Shown here piece by piece: positions 8,478 through 17,782 of a DNA stretch of 64,000 nucleotides. Each line of letters opens with the position of its first letter. Position 1 is the stretch's first letter. The notes below the pieces were generated by a model that was not told the DNA's origin, did not search any database, and saw only the letters and a list, made by a program, of their open reading frames with translations. Source of the DNA: Flavitalea sp966112615 (GTDB lineage: Bacteria; Bacteroidota; Bacteroidia; Chitinophagales; Chitinophagaceae); contig CBHWDO010000006.1 in NCBI GenBank assembly GCA_966112615.1, positions 1 to 64,000 on the forward strand. The letters run 5' to 3'. The position numbers were made by a program, and so were the translations under genes.

Positions 8478-11400
8478 TTATTTATAAAACCAGATCCTCA
8501 TCAACGATAATAGCTGATCGATCTTTAATGGTTTAGTTATATAATCACTGGCACCTGCTTCAATACATTTCTGCCTGTCGCCCTTCATCGCCTTCGCTGT
8601 AACTGCAATGATAGGCAAAGAACTGTTTTTATGTTCCCTTCTTATCTTTTGCGTAGTCTCATACCCATCCATTTCAGGCATCATGATGTCCATCAATACC
8701 ATATCAACCGGGTTATTTTCATTCAATACATTAATTGCTTCCATTCCGCTCTCAGCCGTGATCACATTGATATTATAACGCTCGAATACTGTTGTTAATG
8801 CAAACAGGTTTCTTACATCATCATCCACAACAAGAATATTTTTTCCTGTAAGGATATCTTCTTTCTTACGAATATTCTCAATGATCTTCTTCTGCTCGGC
8901 CGACAGATCCTTGTAATTAATATGCAAGTGCAGCACGGTTTCCTCCAATAAATGTTCCAATGAGTTAACTCCCTTGAGCACAACAGAATTGGTGATGGAA
9001 GAAAGATGGCTCAATTCTTTTTTGTTGAATTCTTTGGCCGAATACACGATTACCGGGGTGATTTTTTTCTTCAGTTCCGCAATCCGGTTCACCAGGTCTT
9101 TGCCATTGATATCGGGTAAAGTATAATCAAGGATGATACAATCCACATCATTTTTTTCCAGCAGTTTGAATGCATCTTTACCGGTTGATGCGATCAATAT
9201 CTCAATATCTGCGCCCTGAAGTACCTTGGAGATCTGTGATGCATCAAGCTCCATATCTTCAATAACCAGTACTGTTTTTCTTTCCTTATTACTGAAGTTG
9301 ATGATATCATCAAAAAGATTATTCATGGCATCATTCTCCAATGGCTTCAAATGGAAGCTTCGGGCACCTCTCTTCAATGCCAGCAACCTGTTCTCTTCAC
9401 CGGAGATAAGATGAACCGGTGTATGCCTGTAATTGAGATCATTTCTTAAAAGATCCAATACTTTCCATCCACTGGTATCAGGAAGTTTTACATCCAGTGT
9501 GATCGCAATCGGATGAAATTTATTGATGAAATCAAAGATCTCGATATAGTTTGTAGCAATGATTCCTTTCAATCCATCATGATGTGCTTTCTCCAACATG
9601 ATCTTGCCAAATCTCAAATCATCTTCAACGATGAGTACCACTTTTTCGCCAGGCTGAATATTGTTGCGATCATCTCCCGTATCATTCAGCATTTCATTCA
9701 CCAATCCTAACTGGTTATCAATTTTAGTTTCAGTGTAATGAATTGATTCAAGAATATTGTTGATACCGTCCTGGTCTTTGTTGATCTCAAGATCTGATAA
9801 CTCTATATTTGAATCCCCATTGCTATTGCTTAATAACATTCCTGCTTCAACAGGCAGGTATAAGGTGAAGATACTACCTACACCAGGTTCACTCTGCAAT
9901 TCAATGGTGCCTCCTAAAAGATCTGCAAGTCCGCGACTGATCGACAATCCAAGGCCAGTACCTCCATACTTCCGGCTGGTAGATCCTTCTGCCTGCTGGA
10001 ATGCTTCAAAAATGATATTCTGCTTATCCTGCGGAATACCAATTCCTGTATCGCTGATTGCAAATGCAACGCGCATGTTGGTATTGTCTAGCGATGGTAT
10101 ACCGAATTTCTTGTCGTTAGCAGGTTTGAAGATCTTCAGCCTTACTTCACCTTTCTCTGTAAACTTAAATGAGTTCGACAAGAGATTCTTGAGGATCTGG
10201 TTCAAACGCTGAATATCTGTTTCCATTGAATCCGGAAGATTCTTATCTGTTTCAATTGCAAAGCGCAAATGCTTGGCTTCAGAAATTGGTTTGAAGGTGG
10301 TCTCTGCAAATGCAGTGATCTCATTGAACCGAACAGTAGAGAAGTTCGCTGTAATGAATCCTGATTCAATCTTAGATAGATCAAGGATATCATTGATCAG
10401 GTTGATCAGGTCATCTCCGCAACTGTGGATTGTTTTTGCATACCTGATCTGCTTTTCAGTTAGATTTCCTTCAACATTCTCATACAATTGCTGTGCAAGA
10501 ATGAGTAATGAGTTCAATGGTGTACGCAATTCGTGCGACATATTCGCAAGGAACTCTGATTTGTATTTTGATGTAAGCGTGAGCTGCTCTGCTTTTTCTT
10601 CAAGTGATTTACGCGCTTCTTCAACTTCCTTGTTCTTGGCTTCCACCTCGTTCTTTTGCTTAACGAGCAACAGTGCTTTATCCTGCAGTTCATCGTTGGT
10701 TCTGCGAAGCTCTTCCTGCTGGATCTTCAATTCACTTGCAAGCAACTGCGATTGTGCAAGCAGTTCTTCCGTTCTTGTGGTTGTTTCAATTGTATTCAAT
10801 ACAATACCGATCGATTCTGTAAGCTGGCTTAAGAAGTCGAGGTGTGTTTGTGTGAAATGATCCAGCGATGCAAGTTCAATAACAGCCTTCACATCATTTT
10901 CGAACAACACAGGAAGAATGATCAGGTTGCTTGGTTTTGCTTTACCCAATCCTGAATTGATCTTGATATAATTATCAGGAACATTGGTCAGCATTACTCT
11001 TTCTTTCTCATAAGCTACCTGTCCAACCAAGCCTTCACCGATCGCAAATTCTTTTGGAAGATGCTTCTCATTCTTATAAGCATATGCATTAAACAATTGC
11101 AGCTTGATCGCACCCTGCTCATCTTCTTTCAAAATATAGAATGCCCCATAGTGTGCTGTTACAACCTGTGCAAGCTCTGATAGAATCCGTTGTGTTACGG
11201 TGTTAAGGTCTTTCTGACCCTGCAGCATCTGGTTGAATTTAGCAAGATTTGATTTCAGCCAGTCCTGTTCCTGGTTACGAAGCGTTGTTTCACGCAGGTT
11301 TGCGATCATCTGGTTAATGGTATCTTTCAGTGCTTCCACTTCACCTTTCGCATCCACTCGGATATTCCGGGTAAGGTCACCCTTGGTTACTGCAGATGCT

Positions 11401-14282
11401 ACTTCCGAGATCGCACGCACCTGGGTTGTGAGGTTCTGTGCGAGCTGGTTTACGTTCTCCGTCAGGTTTTTCCAGATACCGGATGCACCAGGTACCGAAG
11501 CCTGTCCTCCAAGTTTTCCTTCCACACCCACTTCTCTTGCCACGGTAGTAACCTGGTCTGCGAAGAGTGCCAGCGTATCAATCATTTCGTTGATTGTCTC
11601 TGTAAGCTGCGCCACTTCTCCTTTTGCGGCGATGCTAAGTTTCTGTCGGAGATTACCGGTTGCCACCGCCGTTACAACCTTCGCAATTCCACGCACCTGG
11701 CCGGTCAGGTTGGAAGCCATCATATTCACCGAATCCGTAAGGTCCTTCCAGGTTCCTGCAACTCCGCGTACCTCAGCCTGTCCTCCGAGTTTTCCATCCG
11801 TACCCACTTCTCTTGCCACCCTGGTTACTTCGAATGCGAAGGAGTTCAACTGCTCCACCATCGTGTTAATGGTATTCTTCAAATCCAGGATCTCACCCTG
11901 TACGTCAATGGCCACAGTTTTGGAAAGGTCACCACTAGCCACGGCCTTAGTTACTTCCGCAATATTTCTCACCTGGGCAGTCAGGTTACCGGTCATCTGG
12001 TTTACCGAATCGGTCAGATCCTTCCAGGTTCCCGCAACACCCGGTACGAATGCGTATCCACCCAGTTTTCCATCGGTACCTACCTCACGTGCCACCCTCG
12101 TTACCTCAGATGCAAATGCACGAAGCTGGTCCACCATGGTATTCAGTGTTTCTTTCAACTGCAGGATCTCACCCCGTACATCCACCGTGATCTTTTTAGA
12201 AAGGTCACCGTTTGCCACGGCGATCGCTACTTCTGCGATGTTTCGCACCTGGTCTGTCAGGTTGCCCGCCATCTGGTTTACCGAATCGGTCAGATCCTTC
12301 CAGGTTCCCGCAACCCCAGGCACATTCGCCTGTCCGCCCAGTTTACCTTCGGTACCCACTTCACGTGCCACCCTGGTTACTTCCGAAGCGAATCCCCTGA
12401 GCTGGTCCACCATCGTGTTGATCGTATTCTTCAGCTCCAGGATCTCTCCGCGTACATCCACCGTGATCTTCCTCGAAAGGTCACCATTTGCTACCGCGGT
12501 TGTTACTTCTGCGATGTTACGCACCTGCGATGTCAGGTTCGAAGCCATGATATTCACCGAATCGGTCAGATCCTTCCAGGTTCCTCCCACACCCGGTACA
12601 TATGCCTGTCCACCCAGTTTACCTTCAGAACCCACTTCCCTTGCCACACGCGTTACCTCCGATCCGAATGAATTCAGCTGGTCCACCATCGTGTTGATGG
12701 TATTTTTCAATTCAAGAATTTCTCCTTTTACATCCACGGTGATCTTTCTCGACAAATCCCCTTTCGCCACCGCGGTCGTTACTTCTGCAATATTTCTAAC
12801 CTGTCCTGTCAGGTTGGATGCCATCACGTTCACCGAGTCGGTCAGATCCTTCCAGGTTCCTCCCACACCCGGTACATCGGCCTGTCCGCCCAATTTTCCT
12901 TCCGATCCCACTTCCCGTGCCACCCTGGTTACCTCGCTCGAGAACGAGTTCAGCTGGTCCACCATCGTGTTGATCGTATCTTTCAATTCTAAAATTTCTC
13001 CTTTTACATCCACCGTGATCTTCCTCGAAAGGTCACCCTTCGCCACCGCAGTAGTCACCTGCGCAATATTTCTCACCTGGGCCGTAAGGTTGGAAGCCAT
13101 GATGTTCACCGAATCGGTCAGATCCTTCCAGGTTCCGCCAACACCCGGTACATCTGCCTGTCCACCGAGTTTTCCTTCCGATCCCACTTCACGCGCCACC
13201 CTGGTTACCTCGCTGGAGAAGGAGTTGAGCTGATCCACCATCGTGTTGATCGTATTCTTCAACTCAAGGATCTCACCTTTTACATCTACCGTAATTTTTT
13301 TCGAAAGGTCACCTTTTGCCACCGCGGTGGTCACCTCCGCAATGTTTCGCACCTGCGCAGTCAGGTTGGATCCCATCTGGTTTACCGAGTCGGTCAGGTC
13401 TTTCCAGGTTCCCGCAACTCCTTTTACCTGTGCCTGTCCGCCGAGTTTTCCTTCGGTCCCTACTTCCAGTGCCACCCTGGTTACCTCGCTGGAGAAGGAG
13501 TTGAGCTGGTCCACCATCGTATTGATCGTGTTCTTCAACTCAAGGATCTCACCCTTTACATCCACCGTGATCTTACGGGAAAGGTCACCCTTTGCTACGG
13601 CGGTGGTCACTTCTGCAATATTTCTTACCTGGGCTGTCAGGTTGGAACCCATCTGGTTCACCGAATCGGTCAGGTCTTTCCAAACACCTGCAACCCCTTT
13701 TACCTTTGCCTGTCCTCCAAGCTTTCCTTCGGAACCTACTTCTCTTGCCACACGGGTTACTTCCATGGAAAAGAGGTTCAGCTGTTCCACCATGTCGTTC
13801 ACTTCATGTGCGATACGGGCGAATTCACCCTGGAGGGTATGTTGCCCGATCTGGAGCGACATTTCCTGCGACAGGTTACCCTTTGCCACGGAAGAAATTA
13901 CACGTGCTATCTCGATGGTAGGTTGTACCAGGTCGCTGATCAGTTCGTTGAGTGCATTCACACCCTTGATCCATTCACCTCTGGCGTGAGGTACTTCAAT
14001 GCGATGGTTGAGTTTACCCTGCTTACCGATAGTGTCGGCAGCATTGGTGAACTCGCGGCTCATATGTTCGTTGAGGGAGATGATCTCATTCAGTGTATCA
14101 CAGATCTTTCCGGAGATACCCACCTGGTCGACCGGCATTCTAACGGAGAAATTCCCGTTTTTCATTTCAGTCAAAACGCGTAAAAGCTCCCGGCTATCGA
14201 AAGTGCCCTGTAATTGATCGGCCGTTTCGTTAGGTAGAATAGTGAATTGATCCGAAGGCAGGTTCGGTGTACTGGCTGACAT
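8478..14282 (-). CDS. poly-HAMP hybrid histidine kinase with GAF and three receivers
   Basis: This 1934-residue cytoplasmic kinase lacks membrane segments. Residues about 20-990 are a HAMP array: one divergent leading unit, nine full 92-residue units and a final half unit, each full unit holding two HAMP-like modules and the phrase TWKDLTDSVN or a variant. A GAF domain (about 1030-1170) and a coiled coil follow, then HisKA with H1250 in NMSHELRTPLN, HATPase_c (about 1300-1465) and three receivers with D1597, D1719 and D1865. The layout recalls group III fungal osmosensing kinases (Nik1/Os-1) and poly-HAMP bacterial hybrids, where repeated HAMPs transmit cytoplasmic signals. The three receivers imply branched or sequential phosphotransfer. 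Its promoter lies in the 163-bp gap shared with the divergent L,D-transpeptidase gene. Confidence 0.92.
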   Translation of the reverse strand: MSASTPNLPSDQFTILPNETADQLQGTFDSRELLRVLTEMKNGNFSVRMPVDQVGISGKICDTLNEIISLNEHMSREFTNAADTIGKQGKLNHRIEVPHARGEWIKGVNALNELISDLVQPTIEIARVISSVAKGNLSQEMSLQIGQHTLQGEFARIAHEVNDMVEQLNLFSMEVTRVAREVGSEGKLGGQAKVKGVAGVWKDLTDSVNQMGSNLTAQVRNIAEVTTAVAKGDLSRKITVDVKGEILELKNTINTMVDQLNSFSSEVTRVALEVGTEGKLGGQAQVKGVAGTWKDLTDSVNQMGSNLTAQVRNIAEVTTAVAKGDLSKKITVDVKGEILELKNTINTMVDQLNSFSSEVTRVAREVGSEGKLGGQADVPGVGGTWKDLTDSVNIMASNLTAQVRNIAQVTTAVAKGDLSRKITVDVKGEILELKDTINTMVDQLNSFSSEVTRVAREVGSEGKLGGQADVPGVGGTWKDLTDSVNVMASNLTGQVRNIAEVTTAVAKGDLSRKITVDVKGEILELKNTINTMVDQLNSFGSEVTRVAREVGSEGKLGGQAYVPGVGGTWKDLTDSVNIMASNLTSQVRNIAEVTTAVANGDLSRKITVDVRGEILELKNTINTMVDQLRGFASEVTRVAREVGTEGKLGGQANVPGVAGTWKDLTDSVNQMAGNLTDQVRNIAEVAIAVANGDLSKKITVDVRGEILQLKETLNTMVDQLRAFASEVTRVAREVGTDGKLGGYAFVPGVAGTWKDLTDSVNQMTGNLTAQVRNIAEVTKAVASGDLSKTVAIDVQGEILDLKNTINTMVEQLNSFAFEVTRVAREVGTDGKLGGQAEVRGVAGTWKDLTDSVNMMASNLTGQVRGIAKVVTAVATGNLRQKLSIAAKGEVAQLTETINEMIDTLALFADQVTTVAREVGVEGKLGGQASVPGASGIWKNLTENVNQLAQNLTTQVRAISEVASAVTKGDLTRNIRVDAKGEVEALKDTINQMIANLRETTLRNQEQDWLKSNLAKFNQMLQGQKDLNTVTQRILSELAQVVTAHYGAFYILKEDEQGAIKLQLFNAYAYKNEKHLPKEFAIGEGLVGQVAYEKERVMLTNVPDNYIKINSGLGKAKPSNLIILPVLFENDVKAVIELASLDHFTQTHLDFLSQLTESIGIVLNTIETTTRTEELLAQSQLLASELKIQQEELRRTNDELQDKALLLVKQKNEVEAKNKEVEEARKSLEEKAEQLTLTSKYKSEFLANMSHELRTPLNSLLILAQQLYENVEGNLTEKQIRYAKTIHSCGDDLINLINDILDLSKIESGFITANFSTVRFNEITAFAETTFKPISEAKHLRFAIETDKNLPDSMETDIQRLNQILKNLLSNSFKFTEKGEVRLKIFKPANDKKFGIPSLDNTNMRVAFAISDTGIGIPQDKQNIIFEAFQQAEGSTSRKYGGTGLGLSISRGLADLLGGTIELQSEPGVGSIFTLYLPVEAGMLLSNSNGDSNIELSDLEINKDQDGINNILESIHYTETKIDNQLGLVNEMLNDTGDDRNNIQPGEKVVLIVEDDLRFGKIMLEKAHHDGLKGIIATNYIEIFDFINKFHPIAITLDVKLPDTSGWKVLDLLRNDLNYRHTPVHLISGEENRLLALKRGARSFHLKPLENDAMNNLFDDIINFSNKERKTVLVIEDMELDASQISKVLQGADIEILIASTGKDAFKLLEKNDVDCIILDYTLPDINGKDLVNRIAELKKKITPVIVYSAKEFNKKELSHLSSITNSVVLKGVNSLEHLLEETVLHLHINYKDLSAEQKKIIENIRKKEDILTGKNILVVDDDVRNLFALTTVFERYNINVITAESGMEAINVLNENNPVDMVLMDIMMPEMDGYETTQKIRREHKNSSLPIIAVTAKAMKGDRQKCIEAGASDYITKPLKIDQLLSLMRIWFYK
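11290..13900 (-). repeat. tandem 276-bp coding repeats of the HAMP array
   Basis: The HAMP-coding part consists of about nine consecutive 276-bp (92-codon) units, recognisable by segments such as TTCCAGGTTCC and CACCGAATCGGTCAG that recur every 276 bp on the plus strand. The central units (about 12200-13600) are the most alike at the DNA level and the outer ones are more diverged. This pattern suggests recent unit duplication or gene conversion and makes the unit number a candidate for strain variation or assembly collapse. Confidence 0.85.
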
Positions 14283-14445
14283 AAAGGTAGTTTTTAGGTG
14301 GATGTTCTTTAAACTCCTTCGCCCGATTTAAACTGTTGTTTGAACCGGGAAAAAGACTATCCAATATGTACGATGAGGTGAGCATGTTGGGTGAGGGGTA
14401 ACCATATTTTAATGATGCTTATCTTCGAATCAAACCCTTTTGATC
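14283..14445. promoter_or_regulatory. divergent promoter region of poly-HAMP kinase and L,D-transpeptidase
   Basis: This 163-bp gap must carry promoters for both directions. On the plus strand TATCTTCG (14420-14427) matches the TAnnTTTG box at seven of eight positions and lies 18 bp before the chosen start of the transpeptidase gene. I see no matching TTTG at the usual distance, so the call is weak. No clear operator symmetry is visible. Confidence 0.25.
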
Positions 14446-16038
14446 ATGCGCATCCTATTTTGTTGGTTTTCAGTAGTTGTCATGATGTTTCTTCAATCCT
14501 GCGATGGGAGCCGTTCGGAGCAGCCTGCACCTGTAGTTAGGGACACTGCCATCACTCCGGAAATTTCTTATTCGGAAATGTTTTTCGACAGCCTTGACCT
14601 GGAAAAATTTATCGTAGAAAAGAAGATCAATGATAATATCGCATCGCAGATCAGGGATTTTTATAAAGTGAGGAATTACCAGTTTGCCTGGTTCACCGAA
14701 CAGAAGGTGAATGAACAGGCCATTGGATTCTGGAACCTGCAGTCGAACTATATTGCACAAACCGGCGACAGCAGCATTTTCAACCCGTTTTTGCAGGCAC
14801 TTTCAGACAGCATCTTTGCATCAGGTAATCTAACGGTCATGAATACACGAAAAGCTCTCCCTTATGAGCTAGATATGACGAGACAGTTTTTTGTGTATGC
14901 GATGAAAGCATATGTAGGAGATCAGCATTTAAATCCTAAGGATCTGAAATGGTTTATTCCAAGACGCAAGACAGACCTGCGTTCCATGCTTGATTCATTA
15001 ATGGTTGATCCGAAAAGCATTGGAAGATCAGAGCCAGTGAACAGGCAATACGGTTTGCTGAGAAATTTTTTGGTGAAGTATAATAAGATCAAGTCGGAAG
15101 GAGGTTGGGAAGCCATCGATCTTAAGATCAAAAAGCTGGTTAAGGGAGATTCTTTTGAAGCGATACCGGTGATCAAGCGGCGGTTGAGATTAGTGGGTGA
15201 TTATAACCTGGATGACAGCAGCAGGGTCTTTACTGACAGTTTGTTTGGAGCGGTAAAACGATTCCAGGGAAGATATGGATTGAAGCAGGACGGTGTGATA
15301 GGTGGAAATACGCTGAAGGAAATGAACCAGTCGCTGGATCGCCGGATCCGCCAGATCCTTATCAATATGGAAAGATTGAAATGGGTGCCGGCGGAGCCGA
15401 AGGGTGATTATTTGCTGGTGAATATCCCTGCATTTAAATTATTTGTGTTTGAAAATGGAAAGATGCAATTCAATATGAATGTGGTGGTAGGGGATCTTCA
15501 GCATCATACGGTGATCTTTACCGGAAAGATGAAGCATGTGGTATTCAGTCCATATTGGAATGTACCGAATGGGATCATGAAAAATGAAGTATTACCTGCG
15601 ATTCAACGAAATCCAAATTATTTGGAGAAACATGATATGGAGTGGAATGGCGGAAGGGTAAGGCAACGTCCTGGTCCAAGAAATTCATTGGGGTTGGTAA
15701 AATTCCTGTTTCCAAACAGTTATGATATTTACCTGCATGATACACCATCGAAGAGTTTGTTCAATGAGCCGAAACGCACGTTCAGTCATGGTTGTATCAG
15801 GATCGCACAACCACAGCGATTAGCGGAATGGATCTTCCGGAATGATTCATCCATGACAACCGATAAGATAGTTTCGTATATGCATGCGGGTAAAGAAAAA
15901 TGGATAAATGTACCCCAGGATATTACAGTGTTCATTGGATATTTTACGGCCTGGGTAGATGGTGAAGGAAATTTAAATTTCCGGGATGATGTGTATGGGC
16001 ATGATAAGGTGATGGGGGAGGCGATGATGGGGAAGTGA
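14446..16038 (+). CDS. L,D-transpeptidase lipoprotein (YcbB/LdtD-like)
   Basis: This 530-residue enzyme should make 3-3 crosslinks in peptidoglycan, or attach proteins to it, in the periplasm. The N-terminus is a lipoprotein signal with lipobox LQSC. A helical scaffold domain follows, then a peptidoglycan-binding-like segment (about 245-300, RRLRLVGDY and KRFQGRYGLKQDGVIGGNTLKE), and the YkuD catalytic domain (about 325-490) with FSHGCIRI, where C450 is the expected nucleophile. The size and order match the YcbB group found across Bacteroidota. The ATG at 14446 is preferred to a TTG two codons earlier. The stop codon lies within a dispersed repeat that begins about 9 bp before the end of the gene. 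Confidence 0.9.
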   Translation: MRILFCWFSVVVMMFLQSCDGSRSEQPAPVVRDTAITPEISYSEMFFDSLDLEKFIVEKKINDNIASQIRDFYKVRNYQFAWFTEQKVNEQAIGFWNLQSNYIAQTGDSSIFNPFLQALSDSIFASGNLTVMNTRKALPYELDMTRQFFVYAMKAYVGDQHLNPKDLKWFIPRRKTDLRSMLDSLMVDPKSIGRSEPVNRQYGLLRNFLVKYNKIKSEGGWEAIDLKIKKLVKGDSFEAIPVIKRRLRLVGDYNLDDSSRVFTDSLFGAVKRFQGRYGLKQDGVIGGNTLKEMNQSLDRRIRQILINMERLKWVPAEPKGDYLLVNIPAFKLFVFENGKMQFNMNVVVGDLQHHTVIFTGKMKHVVFSPYWNVPNGIMKNEVLPAIQRNPNYLEKHDMEWNGGRVRQRPGPRNSLGLVKFLFPNSYDIYLHDTPSKSLFNEPKRTFSHGCIRIAQPQRLAEWIFRNDSSMTTDKIVSYMHAGKEKWINVPQDITVFIGYFTAWVDGEGNLNFRDDVYGHDKVMGEAMMGK

Positions 16039-16056
16039 AGACGTGGAGACATGAAG
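16029..16056 (+). repeat. GGGGAAGTGAAG / AGACGTGGAGACATGAAG repeat block (second copy)
   Basis: GGGGAAGTGAAG (16029-16040) and AGACGTGGAGACATGAAG (16039-16056) are identical to 6981-6992 and 7022-7039. The first block contains the stop codon of the L,D-transpeptidase gene. Similar GTGGAGAC sequence continues to about 16078. Confidence 0.75.
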
Positions 16057-16080
16057 AAATGGAGACTTGGAGACGAGAAT

Positions 16081-16124
16081 GGAATACATGGAATACGCGG
16101 AATACATGGAATACGCGGAATACA
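16081..16124 (+). repeat. 9-bp tandem repeat GGAATACNN, about five units
   Basis: The sequence alternates GGAATACAT and GGAATACGC and ends with a partial fifth unit, so the true period is 18 bp. It is non-coding and lies between two convergent genes. Such short arrays can vary in copy number by slippage. Confidence 0.8.
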
Positions 16125-16145
16125 ACTTTTATAACTCCTGTATTT

Positions 16146-16245
16146 GATGGCGAAGCCATCCTCTGCGAACTTTGCTTCTTTGCGTAGCCGCCGAAGGCGG
16201 CGGCTCTGCGTGAAATAAGGTTTTGCGTGAAATAAAATTTTGCGT
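16146..16245. repeat. two GAA-loop hairpins and TTTTGCGTGAAAT direct repeats
   Basis: GATGGC-GAA-GCCATC (16146-16160) and GCCGCC-GAA-GGCGGC (16187-16201) are perfect 6-bp stems with the same GAA loop. They are set in a CTCTGCG...CTTTGCG repeat and are followed by three copies of a TGCGTGAAAT motif (about 16206-16241). The region lies between convergent genes and may act as a bidirectional terminator or RNA-protecting element. It is the third member of the repeat family seen at 1-60 and 7085-7222. Confidence 0.65.
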
Positions 16246-16289
16246 GAAATCCGTTCAGCCCACCTTTCAGTTGGTCAGCCCGGTACGGA

Positions 16290-17120
16290 TTAATCAATCA
16301 GCTTGATACCGGTTTTAGTGAGTTCAATTAATTTCTCTTTATACAGGTTTCCGACGGCCATCTTGAAAGTTTTCTTACTCATTCCGAAGAATTCATAAAT
16401 ATCCTCAGGATCCGATTTATCGTGATAAGGAAGGTACCCGTTATTATCTTTCAACAGGTCAAGAATTTTTTGAGACTCTCCTGAAACCCGATTGTAGCCT
16501 GACTTTCCGAGCACCACATCAATAAGGTTTCCTTCATGGATCTTTTTGATGAATCCCTGGTAAACATCACCTATTTCAATATTTCTAAAGATCTCATTGT
16601 TGTGTAAAAGCCCGGTATGTTTATCATTAATGATCATCACATATCCAAGATCCGTTCTGCGGTATGGCATTAATTTCACTTCATCCATTTCCTTAACGGT
16701 GAGATGATCATTGTTTAAATACCAGTCGAACTTTTCAGTAGCTGCAACACGGCCGGTTTGCTCATCAATATAAATAAGCACCAGGTAATGTCCACCCGGA
16801 CGCATGCCCATTAATTGTTTTGATTTTGGAACAAACAGGTCTTTCATCAAACCCCAGTCGAGGAAAGCACCCTGCGGCGTAACACTTACTGCTTCAAGTT
16901 TTACGATCTCTCCAACAACTGCTTTCGGAGTTTCTGTGGTGGCTATCAGCCTGTTTTCTGAATCATGGTAAATGAATACGCGAATCTCATCGCCCTTGCG
17001 AAGTCTTTCGGGCATAAATCTTTTGGGTAGTAGTATCCCATCTTCAGCACCTTCAAGGTACACCCCGATAGATACTTCCCTGATAACTTTCAGCGTATTG
17101 TATTTTCCAACTTCCAACAT
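16290..17120 (-). CDS. cvfB: CvfB-like S1 RNA-binding protein
   Basis: This 276-residue cytoplasmic protein has the architecture of CvfB: consecutive S1-type OB folds (about 5-65, 68-130 and 145-212) and a C-terminal winged helix (about 222-275, ending in MSKKTFKMAVGNLYKEKLI and a short tail). Typical phrases are YLEGAEDGILLPKRF, VTPQGAFLDWGLMKDLFVP and the later TGLLHNNEIF. In Staphylococcus and Streptococcus, CvfB binds RNA and affects virulence-gene expression; in Bacteroidota its role is unknown, but RNA binding is expected. The length matches the family. It is a single gene on the minus strand, convergent with the transpeptidase gene. Confidence 0.85.
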   Translation of the reverse strand: MLEVGKYNTLKVIREVSIGVYLEGAEDGILLPKRFMPERLRKGDEIRVFIYHDSENRLIATTETPKAVVGEIVKLEAVSVTPQGAFLDWGLMKDLFVPKSKQLMGMRPGGHYLVLIYIDEQTGRVAATEKFDWYLNNDHLTVKEMDEVKLMPYRRTDLGYVMIINDKHTGLLHNNEIFRNIEIGDVYQGFIKKIHEGNLIDVVLGKSGYNRVSGESQKILDLLKDNNGYLPYHDKSDPEDIYEFFGMSKKTFKMAVGNLYKEKLIELTKTGIKLID

Positions 17121-17155
17121 GGCTGCAAGATAACCATATCGGCCAGATTAATGAT

Positions 17156-17782
17156 TTACTGGATAAGGAAGTCTTTGTTTTCATTATCGGCCTGCAGGAA
17201 ATAAAAGCCCTTTTGAAGACCACTTACATCAATGGAATGAGATCCTTCTGACAGATCTTTTTTAACCATCAGAATTCCCTGGCGCGAAAAGATCTTTACT
17301 GAAACAGGTCTCCTTTTTGTCTGAAGTATATTGATATTGAGTGTTCCTGTAGTTACCACATTTCCGATCAGCTTGATCTGGTTATCGCCTGAGCTGACAT
17401 TGATCTTACGGATCTCGGAAAAAGAATAATCATTGTTTTCATCGACCTGTCGAATACGGTAGCAGTTCATACCCTTCATCGGGTAAAGGTCGGAGAAAGT
17501 ATAACTGAGGTTTGAATAAGAATCACCTGAAGCATTCATAGAACCTATAGCAAGGAAATCGCGGCCATTATGACTTCTTTCAATTACAAAAGCTTTGGTG
17601 AATTGCTCATGGAGGGTAGTCCAGGCGAGTATTACCTTATCATCTTTCTTAGTGGCTGTGAAAGAAACCCAACGAACCGGAAGGACGATTGTGTCGCCTA
17701 AAATCTGGGTGCCGGCTGCATTAGAAGTATTGGAGCCAAAAGCGCAAAGCAGGATCAGGGCTAAACGGATCATGTTTTTCAT
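17156..17782 (-). CDS. small secreted protein consisting mainly of a T9SS sorting module
   Basis: This 208-residue protein has a signal peptide (1-23, ending SNA), an Ig/FN3-like stretch starting LPVRWVSFTATKKDDKVILA (about 35-125) and a C-terminal type IX secretion sorting domain (about 130-208) with GSHSIDVSGLQKGFYFLQ near the end. The same two-part module forms the C-terminus of the LamG protein at 25870-27828. No catalytic or binding domain precedes it, so the product is close to a bare sorting tail. It should cross the outer membrane through the T9SS and be anchored or released. It lies 35 bp upstream of cvfB on the same strand. Function unknown. Confidence 0.75.
   Translation of the reverse strand: MKNMIRLALILLCAFGSNTSNAAGTQILGDTIVLPVRWVSFTATKKDDKVILAWTTLHEQFTKAFVIERSHNGRDFLAIGSMNASGDSYSNLSYTFSDLYPMKGMNCYRIRQVDENNDYSFSEIRKINVSSGDNQIKLIGNVVTTGTLNINILQTKRRPVSVKIFSRQGILMVKKDLSEGSHSIDVSGLQKGFYFLQADNENKDFLIQ

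Noticed and set aside
9226..10860. Several plus-strand open frames opposite the kinase C-terminal half
   Set aside because: They are antisense to well-supported HisKA, HATPase and receiver domains and have no recognisable features.
11233..13989. Long open frames on the plus strand (666 and 248 codons) opposite the HAMP array
   Set aside because: They repeat with the same 276-bp period as the kinase gene, are Ser/Pro/Thr-rich low-quality translations and have no family features. They are shadows of a repetitive coding strand.
16081..16124. Short regular repeats as a CRISPR array
   Set aside because: The unit is 9 bp with no spacers, and no cas genes are present.
15944..16297. Minus-strand open frame of 117 codons over the repeat region
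   Set aside because: It consists of translated repeats and antisense of the transpeptidase gene.
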